Source: Cervus elaphus (taxonomy: Eukaryota; Chordata; Mammalia; Artiodactyla; Cervidae). Taken from it: DNA of 64,000 nt. A model generated the notes under the pieces. It made no database searches, was not told the origin of the DNA, and saw nothing but the letters and a program-made list of their open reading frames with translations. The stretch covers positions 56,184,001-56,248,000 of the forward strand of contig NC_057818.1 of the NCBI RefSeq assembly GCF_910594005.1, read 5' to 3'. Positions 23,120 to 35,654 of the stretch are shown here, piece after piece (positions within the stretch are counted from its first letter, which is position 1; the number at the start of each line of letters is the position of its first letter). The position numbers and the translations under genes were made by a program.

Positions 23120-25260
23120 AGTAAAAATGGAGTAATTGTGGTTCAGGCATCCAAATTGGAGCTGGATGGCCATTGTGGATATGGTTTCAGACAGGTTCCT
23201 CCATCACTGAGAACTTGAATTTTCTGGACTGTATCAGACTCAAAGACACCACCAGGCATCCTCAAAACAGTGTCTGCTAGCAGCTGCCAGCTGCAACCTG
23301 AGACCTCAAGGTCTTCCCGTAAAACTAGGCAACCATTTTGGACCCTAACCAATCCTTGCTTAATAAACATCTTTATTTCTTGCAGCCTCTGATTATAATC
23401 TTGATAAAAAAAACATATAATTTTGCAGTTTTTGCCTTTATAAGCTGCCTCCATCTTGTAGTCTAGCAGAACACAATTTAAGTGCTTCTTAACTCTGTAT
23501 TTCCAGGGCTGTAGCTCTCAGTTTGGCTCAAATAGAACTCTTTTCCAGTCCTAATAATAGATTTTTATTGTTTCTGTTGATACTTTATAGGTAATGTCTT
23601 TTCTGCCTGGTTGTTCTTTATTTTGGGGATACTGCAGTATTCCTTTTATTTAATCTTCTTTTCAATTTGTTATGTTTTATCAGTCCAAGGATTTCAGTCT
23701 TTCCTTGATTTGGGGAATATGGTCATCTTTTTAATTGTCTTTATATATTGTCTCTCCCCTAGTCTTCCAAAGATCTCTTTTTGGAATTCCTATTAGAGGT
23801 GTGTTGAACTTTGTCCCACTATTCTCCATGTCTCTTAAACTCATATTATTTTTATTGGCGTATAACTACTTTACAATGTTGTGTTTCTGCTGCACAATGA
23901 CATAATCAGCTATATGTATCAGTTATATGTGCACATATATCCCCTCCACCCGTCTAGCTCACCATAGAGCATCAAGTTGAGCAGCTCCCCGTGCTACACA
24001 GGTTCCCATTAGCTATCTATTTTACACACAGTAGTGTATTTATGTCACACCCAATCCTCCAATTCATCCCACCTTCCCCTGCCCTGTGTCCACATGTCCA
24101 TTCTCTGTTTGCATCTCTATTCCTGCCCTGGAACTAGGTTTACCTGTACCATTTTTCTGGATTCCACATATGTGTATTAATGTAGGATATTTGTTTTTCT
24201 CTTTCTGACTTATTTCATTGTGTATGGCAGACTCTAGGTTCATCCATGTCTCTACAAATGACACAATTCCATTCCTTTTTATGGCTGAGTAATATTCCAT
24301 TGTATATATGTACACATCTTTATCCATTCATCGGTCAATGGACACTTAGGGTTTTTTTTTTGACACTTAAGGTTTAAACTCATATTTTTAACTCCATAGC
24401 TTCTCTGTGCTACATCATTATGCTCTCTTTAGATTTGTCTCTCTTCTTAGTTTTCTAATTTGCTGTTTAACCTACCCATTGATGTTTTAAATCCAAATGA
24501 TTTTTTCATTTCTAAAAGTTCTATTCAAATACCCTTTTCAAATACTCTGATCATTTCTGAGAACCTCTTGCTCCTTGTTCTTAATTTCAACTCTTTCTTT
24601 TTGTCTTTAAGTATGTTAAGCACATTTATTCTCTATTATATACTTGATAATTCTGATATATAAGGTTTTTGCAGGTCTGATTCTGCTCATTGTTGATTCT
24701 GCTAATCCTCCCTTTAGGGTGCCTCATTTCCTTGAGTATTTTTGTGATTTTTTTTTGTTATCTCATGTTCATTGGTATTTTATTGGTGGGAATCCTATGA
24801 AGCCTGGTAGAAGTTGTGTTTCCCCGAGATTAATTATATGTACTTATGACAGGTGCTGGGGCAAGGTGCTATCCACCAGACACCTTTTATGCTCATCCCA
24901 ACTTGGATTTTTCAGATTATGCCAGTTGTGTGAATTTGAACCAAAATTCCACGTAAGAGTTACAAATTCTCAAAAAGTAAACTATTTTTCTCCTATCAAA
25001 GACAGCAACAGACATATGCATTTTATTGTTACTTAACTCTTTTGCAGAGAGTACAGTCCTTAAGCTTTCTATGTACAGGGGTTTCTTTTTCTTTCATGGA
25101 ACCAAGGCTTTGTCTTCATCTAGCCTTTGAAATAAAAATCCCTAACTTACCAGACAGTGGCAATTCCCCCAAAGTGATTACTAAGCTTTACTACCTTACC
25201 TATCTTAATTCAAGTTTAGAATTAATTTTAAAGATCTTTAATCTTTAATCTTAAAGATTT
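23120..25260 (-). mobile_element. Old L1-derived region with a younger L1 insertion
   Basis: An old LINE-like sequence on the minus strand is interrupted by a 5'-truncated L1 3' end at 23848-24373. That insertion has 13-bp duplications TTAAACTCATATT at 23835-23847 and 24374-24386. A 103-codon open frame at 23143-23454 (minus) begins inside a 'caagatggaggc' context resembling an old L1 5' UTR and is probably not a gene. Assignment of the outer parts is tentative. Confidence 0.5.
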
Positions 25261-25750
25261 CTTCTAATTTATTCTAACCTCATTTACACATTTGAAGAGG
25301 ATGGTTGATATGTTTTATGCTACATTTAGGGGTCTTGTAATAAAGTGTGTTTTATCTTATTTTTTTGTCACGGTGCCCAAAATGAATCCTCCTTGGGTTT
25401 TCTTCAGTATCTGCGGTCAGCCTCTACTGTCCTCCTCATTCCCTGCCAAATATCCTGTTTCGAAACCCCCAGACCACCTTCGTAGAAAATACGATGTTGT
25501 GAAAAGTTTTAAGCCCCTTGGTATTTAAGAGATAACGACAAGGTCACCAATTAGCAGACAGTTAACTGCTTTGCCATAATCAGCGACTTTACTCTGTTCG
25601 GTCTAGTGTACTTATAGGAAGAAACAAGAAGAGAGGACCTGGGGTTCTAGCATTTGAATTTAACTGGAAACTGGGATTTTCTTTATGACAAAAGTAAAGT
25701 TTCACTGAACTGATTAATTTACCAGGATTATTTTTGCCCTGATTTCATAG

Positions 25751-26040
25751 GGACCAGACCTTACACAGACCAATTCCAAGAGGAAAGTAGCCCAGGAGAA
25801 ATAGTATCAGCGTTTACCATTAACCAAATACCGGAAGTCAAGAACACCATTATTATAGGTCTGATGAGGGAAAGTGTGGGAAATACAGGGAATGACTGCT
25901 ATGTTAATTCCTATCAGGCCAGAAAAACTTTGCCAGTCCAGGAAAACTGGTATTTGGGTCCAGTTACATTAGCAGTTTCTGCATTTGCCTCTTCTAATAC
26001 AAGTTGCCAACCAGAGAGTTCCACCTTGATAAAGGAGTGA
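25751..26040 (+). other. Unexplained open stretch with splice acceptor
   Basis: A pyrimidine-rich tract ending in CATAG at 25750 looks like a splice acceptor. From there a plus-strand frame (phase: two bases carried over) stays open for 95 codons to a TGA at 26038-26040. The composition is protein-like, with no low complexity. I do not recognise the product, and no start codon or matching upstream exon is evident, so it could be the last exon of an unknown gene, an old retrocopy piece, or chance. It lies tail-to-tail with gene B, ending 44 bases from that gene's stop codon. Confidence 0.2.
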
Positions 26041-26063
26041 TGTTGTGCCAAATGAACCAAGTC

Positions 26064-26069
26064 TTTATT
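26064..26069 (-). terminator. Poly(A) signal of gene B
   Basis: AATAAA on the minus strand, only 15 bases after the stop codon of gene B (stop at 26085-26087). If used, the 3' UTR would be only some 35-45 bases long. Confidence 0.55.
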
Positions 26070-26084
26070 TCCAATAGGAATTAT

Positions 26085-29000
26085 TCACAGGGCAGAAAGT
26101 TTTCCCTCTGTTTTTGGTTTATCCATTTTAATAATCTTTTGTCTTTTTTGCCTCACCTGAAGCCGTGGACCAGCCTTCGGTGAGTCCCCCTTAGCTTCAG
26201 GTTGGAAGGTTATTATGGCCGTATTGTGGATCATGGAGACAGGAGAAACCACCCGAATGATGACGGTGTAGAAAAAGTAGACAGGGACAGGCAGGACGGT
26301 GATGATGACGAGGAATATAAGCAAGGCTTTAGCCCATGATGGATAAATTCGGGTCACCTCATTTGACTGTGGAGAAAAGGGAAGAAGGTTTAGAATGCCC
26401 AGGTTCTCTGAAGTGGAAGGCTGAAGAGGGTAGGGATAGGAGACAAACCAAGACAACAGACTAAATAACTGAATCTCCAGGGAATTAGATGACTGTGACC
26501 TAGTTGTAAGAGTGGATTTAGGAGTGGGAGTGGGGAGGAAAAAAGTGGACTGAAAAGTCTCATGTCCATTCCTTAGGGGTTTCTGGCGTCTGGGGAGGGA
26601 GGCTCACATTTCTTGAGTCCCAGGCCAAGTAGGTGATATCCTTCACAGACAGGTGAATCAGGGTGCTTAAAAACAGGACTAGCAGCACAAATGGAGACAG
26701 AAAACACCACAGCCAACGATAGATGGGGGAGATGGGGCGGCCCATCATGATATTCAGGTCTGTAAGGAACCTGGGAGGAGGGGTCACAAGACTTTGGGAG
26801 GCCCATTCAAGCCTTACCCAGCCTTGGTGTGGGGGTCAGTCCAAACCTAACCTGGGAGAAAACCCTTAATATTTCTTAAACCTTTCTGCTCACACCTCCG
26901 CAACCAGTCTTCTTGCCTCTAATTCATCCACTTTCAGTCTGGTTTCTGTCCCAGCCCCAGGGTTTTTCTTTTACATCTCTCTCCTCCATCACCCTTCAGG
27001 ATAAAAGCCCAACTTTCTGAAAGTAGCTTCTTTAAGCCCACACATCCAGCTTTCTTTGGTGCACCTTCTTAATCCCAATACATACAATTCAGGTTCCTTC
27101 TGCTTAGAACACCCTTCCCTCTTTCTCTCCCTTGACAAACTTCTCCTTCATCTTTCTATATTCTATTCATGCATCATCTCCTTGACTGACTCTTCTATCT
27201 TCTTTAGATAAAAATCTGTGTTTCTAGAGTTCCCTCAGCTGCCTCCATCCTGCTCAAAGATATGTCTTTCTCCTTGGACTCTGAGAGCAGAAACTAAATT
27301 TAATTTATCTCAGTATTCCCCAGTACTCACCACAAGGCCTGCCTGGCAGATAGGAGACTCTGAGAAATATTTGAGAATGACTGGTTGCATGAATGAACAA
27401 ACCGATGCCAAGAGTCACCATCATCTATACACACTGCCACCCTTGGATTACACGGGGCTTCTCAAATGGTAGTGTGCATATGAATCACTTGTTAAAATAC
27501 AGATACAGATCCAAAGGTCTGGGGTGGAGCCTGAGGGTCTGCATTTCTGATAAGCTTCCAGGTGGTGCCAATGCCACTGGTCCACAGAGCAAGCTTTCAG
27601 AAGCAAAGCACTACACATTTCAGATGTCCACACTACCCTGGTTGAAAGAACAGCTCAGGAGCCCCTATGACTTGATGTAGACTGATAGCCACTTTCCCAG
27701 TTTACACTGATATTCCCCTGGAACCAGTATGTTCTTTTTTCCCACCCTCCTGGGATCTCTCCATATGCCCTGAGATAAGAGCCTGGCAGTAAGAACAAAA
27801 GGGACTCTTAGCTGTGTGGCAGGAAATTCTGGGATTGGAACATCACCTCCTGGCCCCATATATCCAGGCCATGGCAATGGTCTCCAAGATGACAATGAAG
27901 AAAAGGGGCAGAGATACCCAGTAGTCATCCAGCAGGTTCACATAGTAGCTGCCTGAGGGCCTCACAAAAAGGAGGCTGCCCAGGAACATAGGCACACAGA
28001 CACCCACTGGAGAGAAACATCAGATATAAATCAAGGTCAGTATCAAAGCTGTGCTATGTAAGCCCCACTGGGGTTAAACTAAATGATGGCCATAGGTGGG
28101 AGTAGGGTCATAGGTCAGAGTACCTGTGAGCAGTTTTGAATGCTCCCTGAGGGAGAAAGTATCCTGGAGAGGGGTGATGATGCCTTGTATGATTCCTATC
28201 ACAGTGCTCAGCCCCAGGTTCACCAGCAACAGGAAGGTAATGATGGACCAGAAGGTGGGTCCAGAAAACAAAGAGATGATATCACTAAAGGTCACAATGA
28301 CCACACCTGGACCGAACATAACCTGTGAATGAAGGGAAGAATGGTGAGGGCTCTGAGCTCAGTCTGGGGAGCTCTAACTCCATTTCCATCCTCTCCCCTA
28401 GAAAACTATCTGTAGCCCTGTTCATGGATATTATTATACTCATCTGGCCTTGAGGCATGAGGATTTCCTCCTGGTCTAGCAACTCTTTGGGGTTGGGGTG
28501 AAGAAGCTTATATGAATTCTAGTGCTTTGTGCTACAAAGGCTACAACTGCCTTATCACAAAAGGATACTATGAATCTTGATCGTGGTTGTCCAAGATGCT
28601 TCTGAGAATTGCCTTTCTGAATTCTACAGACACCTAAGCAATGTGGAAGTTTCTGGTGCTCTGGGGGCTTTGAGGGGAACTCTACAGCCCTATTCCCAAT
28701 CCCCTACCTACCTTATTCAATTCCTTAGATAAGTCGCATTCAGTCAAATTGGGTAGGATTCTGTTTTTGATGTGTTCAGGGAGGTTGTTGAGCCACTTGG
28801 GGTAGATGGAGCTCGGATCATAGTATAGACTGTCTGGAGGGTGGGCCTCAGGCGGCAGGACCTGGGCAATGATCAGATCCATCACTTTTTTGGCATTCCT
28901 GGGGACAGGAGTAGAATTATATAGGACCATTTGGACTTTGATATAACCTACTCCCTCAGCCTCTAGATGAAAAGGGAAATTACTAGCCTAAAGTTTTTGA

Positions 29001-32000
29001 TTTGATTAAAGTAGGGCCTGCACTGAATCCTAGGTATCCAGGATCCTGCATGATACCTATTTTCATCATCACAGAAATGTTTGTGTGAGGCCAGAGAATT
29101 TCTGACTGAGGCAGACTCCTGGAGAGCACTTTCCTACAGTACCATTGAGGGTTTTCAGATTTTTACCTCCTACTAGACAATCTCAGGATAACGTTACGAC
29201 TTCTTGGCTTTCTTGACCTGCTGGCCTCTTCAACTTCTTTATTCGCAACTCTCAACCTTCTATACTTCAGCTGTCCTCAATTATTAAGCCTCTTTCAACT
29301 TGCCATGCTCTCTCAATTGTCTTAGTGTCTTTGGTCCCTGATGCTCTCTCTGCTTAGAACTATCCTACTCTATCTGCACTCAGTCTCCCCCAATTCTACC
29401 CTCTAAACTTTCTCCACCTGGCAAATTCCTACAAATGCTTACTCAGCTCGCTACACTCTATTTACTGCCATGGAAATCTATTCATGATCTCTTATGAGAG
29501 CAAATCAACAAACTGCAGAAAAGTAGTATGGTATAGGCCAATTTTTTTTAAAAAATGGCATGTTTTTATATACGGGTCTATGAATTGGAAACACTTGAAA
29601 GAACACTCCCAGTGATTACTTGTCAGGAAACAAACTCAGCTCAGGATTGCCTCTACCAGGAAACCTTCTCTGACTGCTCCAAGTTAGTAGCTCCCTCCTC
29701 TGTGTCCACTCATCATCCCTACTACTAGTCCTCATCTAGTTTGTGATTATCTGTTTACTATTTGCTTCCTTATTTTCTTGAGGTCAGGGATGGTAATCTA
29801 GCTTACCATTGGCTGTGTTGCCAGAGCTCAACACAGGGGCTGGTATATAGGAGATGTTTTTATAAACGTCTGATGAGCATTTTTTGAATGAATGTTATAG
29901 GAGAAGAAAATGGGAAATAGGCTATGGGGACCCTGGTGCAGCAGGCCCTTTTTTTGTCTAATGGTTCAGCTGAAAGTATCCTCTAATTTGTCCATGGCAG
30001 CCTCCAGTTAAGAATGGGGTGAACACACTTTTGAAAACCTCCAACTTTGGGAGTTTCCTAGCTTAGAAAGGCATCTCTGAAAGGGACAGAGGTGGTAGAA
30101 TTCAGGTATTTCTAAGGTTTGGGATGCTCCAGTTTGAGGACGCCATATTGACAGCCAACTTCCTTGAGTGATGCGAGCCTAGACTGGAGTTGTGTGGGCT
30201 AGTTCTAAGACTTCGGTTTTTGTGACGATCTCCATATGAAAGATTGGGCTCACATCAAGTAACATTTTTCGTTGCTATCTGTGACCAAGTGGCCCATTAC
30301 AGCAAATACAAACACCGTGGTAGTCAGTGAGGCAAGCAAGTTGAGAAAAGCCACAGCATAGGCATCAATGATACAGTTATTGGACCGAGGGATGTACGAG
30401 CTGATTGCTGTGAAGCTGCCAAAGCCGGGGCCCAAGGACAAAAACAGCTGGTTTCCTGTTCGGCGCCACACTTCCATAGAATACAGGGCTGGTACCTGAG
30501 AAGGAAAGGTACCATGTAAATGGGGATACAAAGAGGAGAGAGACAAGCCAAGATGAAAATGGAAGACGAGAAGAGAGTGAAAGAGGGAGCTAGGAGGGTC
30601 TCTATCAGACTATCAACCCTACTATTTGGATAAGAGACTTAAAGGGTGGGTGATGCCTTACCTTGGCAGCCAACAAATTCTTGAGGCCAAAATATGCGCC
30701 TTTCATCATGAGACTCCGGATAAGAAGAGAGAAAAGGATGATGTAGGGAAGGAGTACTGAGATATACAGCATCTGAGTAGGAAGTATGATTCACAAAGAA
30801 AGTTCAGCAGAGGCAGAAGTCTGTAGAATAAGATCAAAGGCTATTGGGAATCAGAGGGAGGTCAGATTAGAGGGAATGAGAAGTTGGAGATGTATAGGCA
30901 TCAAGTTAGGAGAATATTAGGGGATCTCAGATAGAAGGAAGTCCACTGAATTAGTAAGTCAGAGGGTAGCTCACCTTCCCAGTGGACTTTGGCCCTTTGA
31001 TCATGGAGATGCAGATGATTAACCAGATCACAAGGACAGAGGCACTCAAATGTAAGAGTGGTTTCCCATCTACCTCGATTTCATCTGTGGCCTTCAATAC
31101 CTTCCGGTACCAGAAGTATGTGGTGGGGTTGGTCCGTGCGCATTCAGAATCTGAGGTGAACTGGCCATGGAGGGAACTGCAGGACCAGGTATGCCTCCCC
31201 CTTCTTCACATCCACCCACTCCTTCCAGTCCCATTTCAGGGTATTCTCCCAAGGATCCTTTTCCTACTTCAATCCTCTGTCCTTCTCTCAGCCCTCCCAT
31301 TTGCCCTTTTCTTCCCTCACTTCTCACCAACACTGGAGTTCTGTGATAGGGGGCACAATAACCACGGTAGTGGAGACTGGAAAGACTGGACCAAATAGAA
31401 GAGATTCCAGGCCATGAGCACACTGTAGTACAAGCCCACGATGATGCACACCTAGGGACCATGAAGAGTTCTGGAGACCGGAGAAGGGTAGGCTGGCTGA
31501 AGGGAGAACTGGGGAACCGAGTGGACTTGACCCTGGGAACTGAAGCACGGGACCCATTCTGGGATGAGGGTTAGGATGGGGATGGGGTGTAAAGGGTAGG
31601 CCTGGGCAGCCCAGGGCTCCTCACCATGAAGCTTGTATACCCTACACCACCAATCCAGGGGCTGATGACCTTCCACACACCAATGCTGCCCTGACGCATC
31701 CTCTGACCAGCTGCCATCTCCAGGAAGAGAAGAGGAATCCCAACCAAAAACATCATCAGGATGTAGATGATGATAAAACTGCCTGTGCAGGGAAATCAAG
31801 GAGGAGCTCTTAGAACCAACCATCTGGCCTGGACTTCTTCATAGGTCCAGGAAAACATGTTCCCCACCAGTGACCTCCCTCAGGGCCACAGGCATCAAGG
31901 GTCAACTGCTTCCACATCCCTCACAGTCCCAGATATCTAGCCCCCAATTCCTGGAAGACCAAGATACCTAGTCTCTTTTGCCTTGACCCAGGCCTCTAGC

Positions 32001-32548
32001 TTCACCATTCTTATGAAACTAAGTAATCAGATATCCTGCTCCCACCCTCCCAAGGTTCTAGGGGTTCAGGTACCTGGCCCCTGCCTAGGTCAGTTTCCCA
32101 AATCCTCAGCCCCTATGTATCTCAGAGACCCCAGAGTAGCCAGGACAGGTCTCTGGATCCTCACCCCCTTGTAGGTTCATGATTTCTGGTCCCCAGGCTT
32201 ACCACCTCCATTGTGAAAACACAGATAAGGAAAGCGCCAGATGGTGCTTAGCCCCACAGAGAAGCCCACCTGGGCCAGGAGGTACTCAGTTTTATTGGCC
32301 CAGATTGGTCGTTCATGGGGGGCTCCATCCTTTGGCTCATCTTTGCTTAGGGTCTCCAGTGTGTCTTCATTATCTTCATCAGACCAAACCTGTGCTGACA
32401 GAAGGTCAAACTTCTGGCTCTCCTCAGTGGGCAGCTCAGACACTAACTGGTAAGCTGAGGTAGTAGCAGTCAGGGATATGGAAGTTGAAGGTACAGACAG
32501 CTGAGATTTCTCTTCCTGAGCCTCCATGTCTTCATTAACAGTTGTCAT
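26085..32548 (-). CDS. NTT5-like SLC6 transporter, gene B (complete, 11 coding exons)
   Basis: Twelve-helix sodium/chloride-coupled transporter of the orphan NTT5 subgroup; substrate unknown. Exons, 5' to 3': 32203-32548, 31625-31782, 31328-31451, 30975-31150, 30662-30772, 30254-30495, 28712-28898, 28124-28322, 27847-28006, 26608-26770, 26085-26366. All have GT/AG sites and agreeing phases; total 2148 nt, 715 residues (human SLC6A16 has about 736). An in-frame TAG five codons before the ATG fixes the start. The long acidic N-terminus precedes WRFPY (104-108); Thr102 replaces the usual sodium-site Asn. Loop 2 has Cys201 and Cys213 and sequon Asn206. The helix 6 hinge is SLGPGFG (325-331); Asn357 and Ser361 of helix 7 (sodium and chloride sites in relatives) are kept. 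The basic tail differs from human SLC6A16, so I call it a paralogue. Confidence 0.93.
27455..27600. repeat. MER5-type DNA transposon remnant in intron 9 of gene B
   Basis: A diverged ~150-bp block with the 'tgaatcacttgttaaaatacaga ... ggtctggggtggagcctgagg' pattern typical of MER5 (hAT/Charlie) remnants. A weaker trace of the same block seems to be present near 50660-50720 in gene C. Confidence 0.5.
29640..29905. repeat. L2/MIR-like old repeat in intron 6 of gene B
   Basis: Contains the 'ttgaggtcagggatggtaat ... gctggtatataggag ... tgaatgaatg' pattern of L2/MIR 3' ends. It lies between exons 7 and 6 of gene B. Confidence 0.45.
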
Positions 32549-32739
32549 CCTGGGTGAACTCTAATTGCTGCTTCTGCAGGGATGGGGCCTCCTTCCTCGT
32601 TGACCTTAAGGACATTAAGACCTACAGACTTTAGTTTTATGAGCTAAGGGAAGATGAGATTAATCCTGCAAAAACCCCTGAGGCCTCCCCAACCTTCTTA
32701 TCCTTATGTGGTAAGAATATGGAGTCTCCACTCTGGAAA

Positions 32740-35275
32740 AGATCTCTAGGAAATAATAACTTGAAACAATACCATCTACAATACCAAAAGACTTAAAATA
32801 ATTTTATGAGGAATAACTTTATAATGAAAAATAAGCAAGACCTTTACACACACACACAAACTATAAAATGTTGTTGAGAGAACAAAGAAGCCCTAAATTA
32901 AGTGATGTAACATGTTCATGAATTGGAAGTCTCAGTAGTCTAACAACGTCCATGTTACCCAATTTGGTCTATAGACTCAATATAATTCTTATTAAAATCA
33001 CAGCAGGGTCTTTGAGAAAATTGACAAGCGAATTCTAAAGTGTACATTGAAAGCAAAAGGCCTAAACTGGTTAATACAATCTTGATGGAGAAGAAAAAAT
33101 GTAAAGACTAACTATAAAGATATAGTAATTAAAACAGTATAGTATTGATAGAAGGATCTATGGCACAAATAAATCAATGGAGTAATATGCTACGCTGTCC
33201 AATATGGTAACTACTAGCCAGGGGCTATCTAAATTAAAACTAAGTAACATTAACAATTTAGTTCCTCAGTCATACTGCCACATATCAAATGCTCAGTAGA
33301 CACATGGATACCATATCAGAAGGACAGATATAGAAATTTCCATTATCCCAGAAAATTCTTTGGATACCAGTGGGAGAGCTCAGAAACATACTCACACATA
33401 TACAGACACCTGATTTACAACAAAGATGGCACTGCAGAGCTGTACAGAAAGGACACTGCTTTCAGTAAATGACTAGTTGCTTGCGCGATTGGATATCTAT
33501 ATAGAAATAAATGAACCTCGGCCTCCTCAACTTCACACATTAAATAAAAATATATTCAGAGCAGACTGTAGTTATACAAAAGGTAAAACAACAAGATTTT
33601 AAGATGAAAACCCCAGGAGAATATCTTCATGACTTGAGGGTAGGCACAGATTTCTTAGACAGTGCACAAAAAGCACTAGTCATAAAGGAAAAGTTTGACA
33701 TATTGGACAAAATTAAAAATAGAAGTGTCTTTCAATCAGAAGTTACCATTAATTGAGTAAACACAGACAAATCACAGAAGATATCTGTAAACATACATGG
33801 TGAACAGAATCATGCCCTCTTCCAGGATATCCACATCCTAATTCCTGGAACCTGCCAATAAGTTACCTCACATTTCTATGTAATTAAATTATGGATCTTG
33901 AAATGGGGAGATTATTTGGGATTATCTATGATGGACACAATGTAATTACCAGGTCTTTGTAAGGGAAAGAAGGAGATAGCAGGTTCCAAATCACAAAAGG
34001 GAATAGGATAGCAGAAGCAGAAATCAGAGTGATATCCTTTGAATATATAGAAAAAAGCCATGATTCAAGGAATGTAGATGAATCCTAGTATGTGGAAAAG
34101 GCTAGGAAATGGCAAAGCCTAGGTCCTCTGTAAAGAACACAGGCCTGCTGACAACTTGCTTTTAGTTCAGTGAAACTGATTTCAGATTTCTGACCTGCAG
34201 AACTGTAAGATAATACATTCATGTTGTGTTAAGCCACTAGGTTTGTAGTTATTGTTACAGCAACAGTAGGAAACTAACAAAATACATAATCAAAAAGGGC
34301 ATGTTTTTCCCCTAAAATTTATTTTTAAAAAAACACCCACAAATAAATAACAAAGGCAGGAGGGAAAAAGTGGAAGGAAGGGAACAGAAAGCTCAAACAG
34401 GCATATTATCAAAGAAGATATACAAATGGACAAGAAAGAGGAAAAGATACTCAATGCTCAACTTCATTCATCAACAAGAAAATGTAAATTAAAACCACAA
34501 ATGAAAACAGATGGGTGTATATGTGATAAATCAGGTATGTCAATATGTTAACTGTAGAATCTAGGTTGATGGGTATATGGATGGTCACTGTATAAATCTT
34601 TGAACATTTCTGCATGCTTAAGAATTTTTTCACAATAAAATATTTGGGAGGACACCACAATAAGATACCACTATATATCCACTAGACAAGCGAACATGAA
34701 AAAGACTGATTAAACCAAATGATGGCATGTGTGGAAACTTCTGGAACTCACATACACTGCTGGTAAGAACACAGATTGCTATAGTGGCTTCAGAAAACTA
34801 GTTGAATGTACCCACATACTTTAAATATTTTCATACGTTATCACCCTTTCCAAAGTGGTTATCTAACAGAAATGTGTACATAAGTGCAGCAAAAACCACA
34901 TTCAAGAATGCTCATAGCTGCAATATTCATAACTGCCAAAACCTGAGAACAACCCAAATATCTTTCAACAGTAGACCTAATAAGTGAGAGTATATTCATA
35001 CAATGAGACAACAGCAAAGAGTTAATTACAGGTATGTGCAACAATCTGGATGAATCTCAAAAATATTATTTTAAATGAAGGAAGCCAGGAAGAGAAGAGA
35101 ACATACTATATAATTCTATTTATAAGAACAGGCAAAACAAATTTATGGTGTCAGAAGTCAGGATAGCACGCGCACGTTGTGACAATTTATCTAGCCATAA
35201 TTATGATTGTACATGCCTTAATATGTGATACTTCAATAAAAGTTTATCTAAAAATAAATGTTTGGGGGAAATGCT
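32740..35275 (+). mobile_element. Old L1 fragments around an old LTR-like repeat
   Basis: 32740-33780 and about 34330-35275 resemble old L1 ORF2 and its 3' end on the plus strand. Between them, about 33790-34270 matches a common mammalian repeat containing 'gatcttgaaatggggagattat' and ending in 'ttaagccactagg...gaaactaac'; I cannot name its family. No gene is seen. Confidence 0.5.
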
Positions 35276-35529
35276 GGATTTCTATACAATAACAATAAAC
35301 AGAAAGTGGATTTTAAAAAGAAAGCACAATAGCAACAAAAACTTTATGACATCAAGAAGTAAATATAAACAACATTAAAAGTCTTAAATAAAAGCAGAAA
35401 TAGTCTATGTTCATGAGCATAAATACTCAGTACTGTAAAGATGGAATTTCTCCCCCAAATTTATAGATTCAATGCAATTCCAATCAAAAATCTCAAAATT
35501 TTTTTTTTCATGAAAGCTAGCAAGATTTT

Positions 35530-35650
35530 ACTCTATATTTATTTGGCTGTGCCAGGCGGCATATGGGATCTTAGTTCCCTGACCAGGGATCAAACTCACA
35601 CCCCCTGCATTGGAAGTGCAATCTTAACCACCAGGCCACCAGGGAAGTCT
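35530..35650 (-). mobile_element. tRNA-derived SINE, reverse
   Basis: Reverse CHR-type SINE fragment ending 'ccaccagggaagtct', inserted in old L1 sequence. Confidence 0.75.
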
Positions 35651-35654
35651 CTAC

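Noticed and set aside
23143..23454. 103-codon minus-strand frame
   Set aside because: Looked like a possible retrocopy, but its start lies in an 'aagatggaggc' context like an old L1 5' UTR and no protein family is recognisable.
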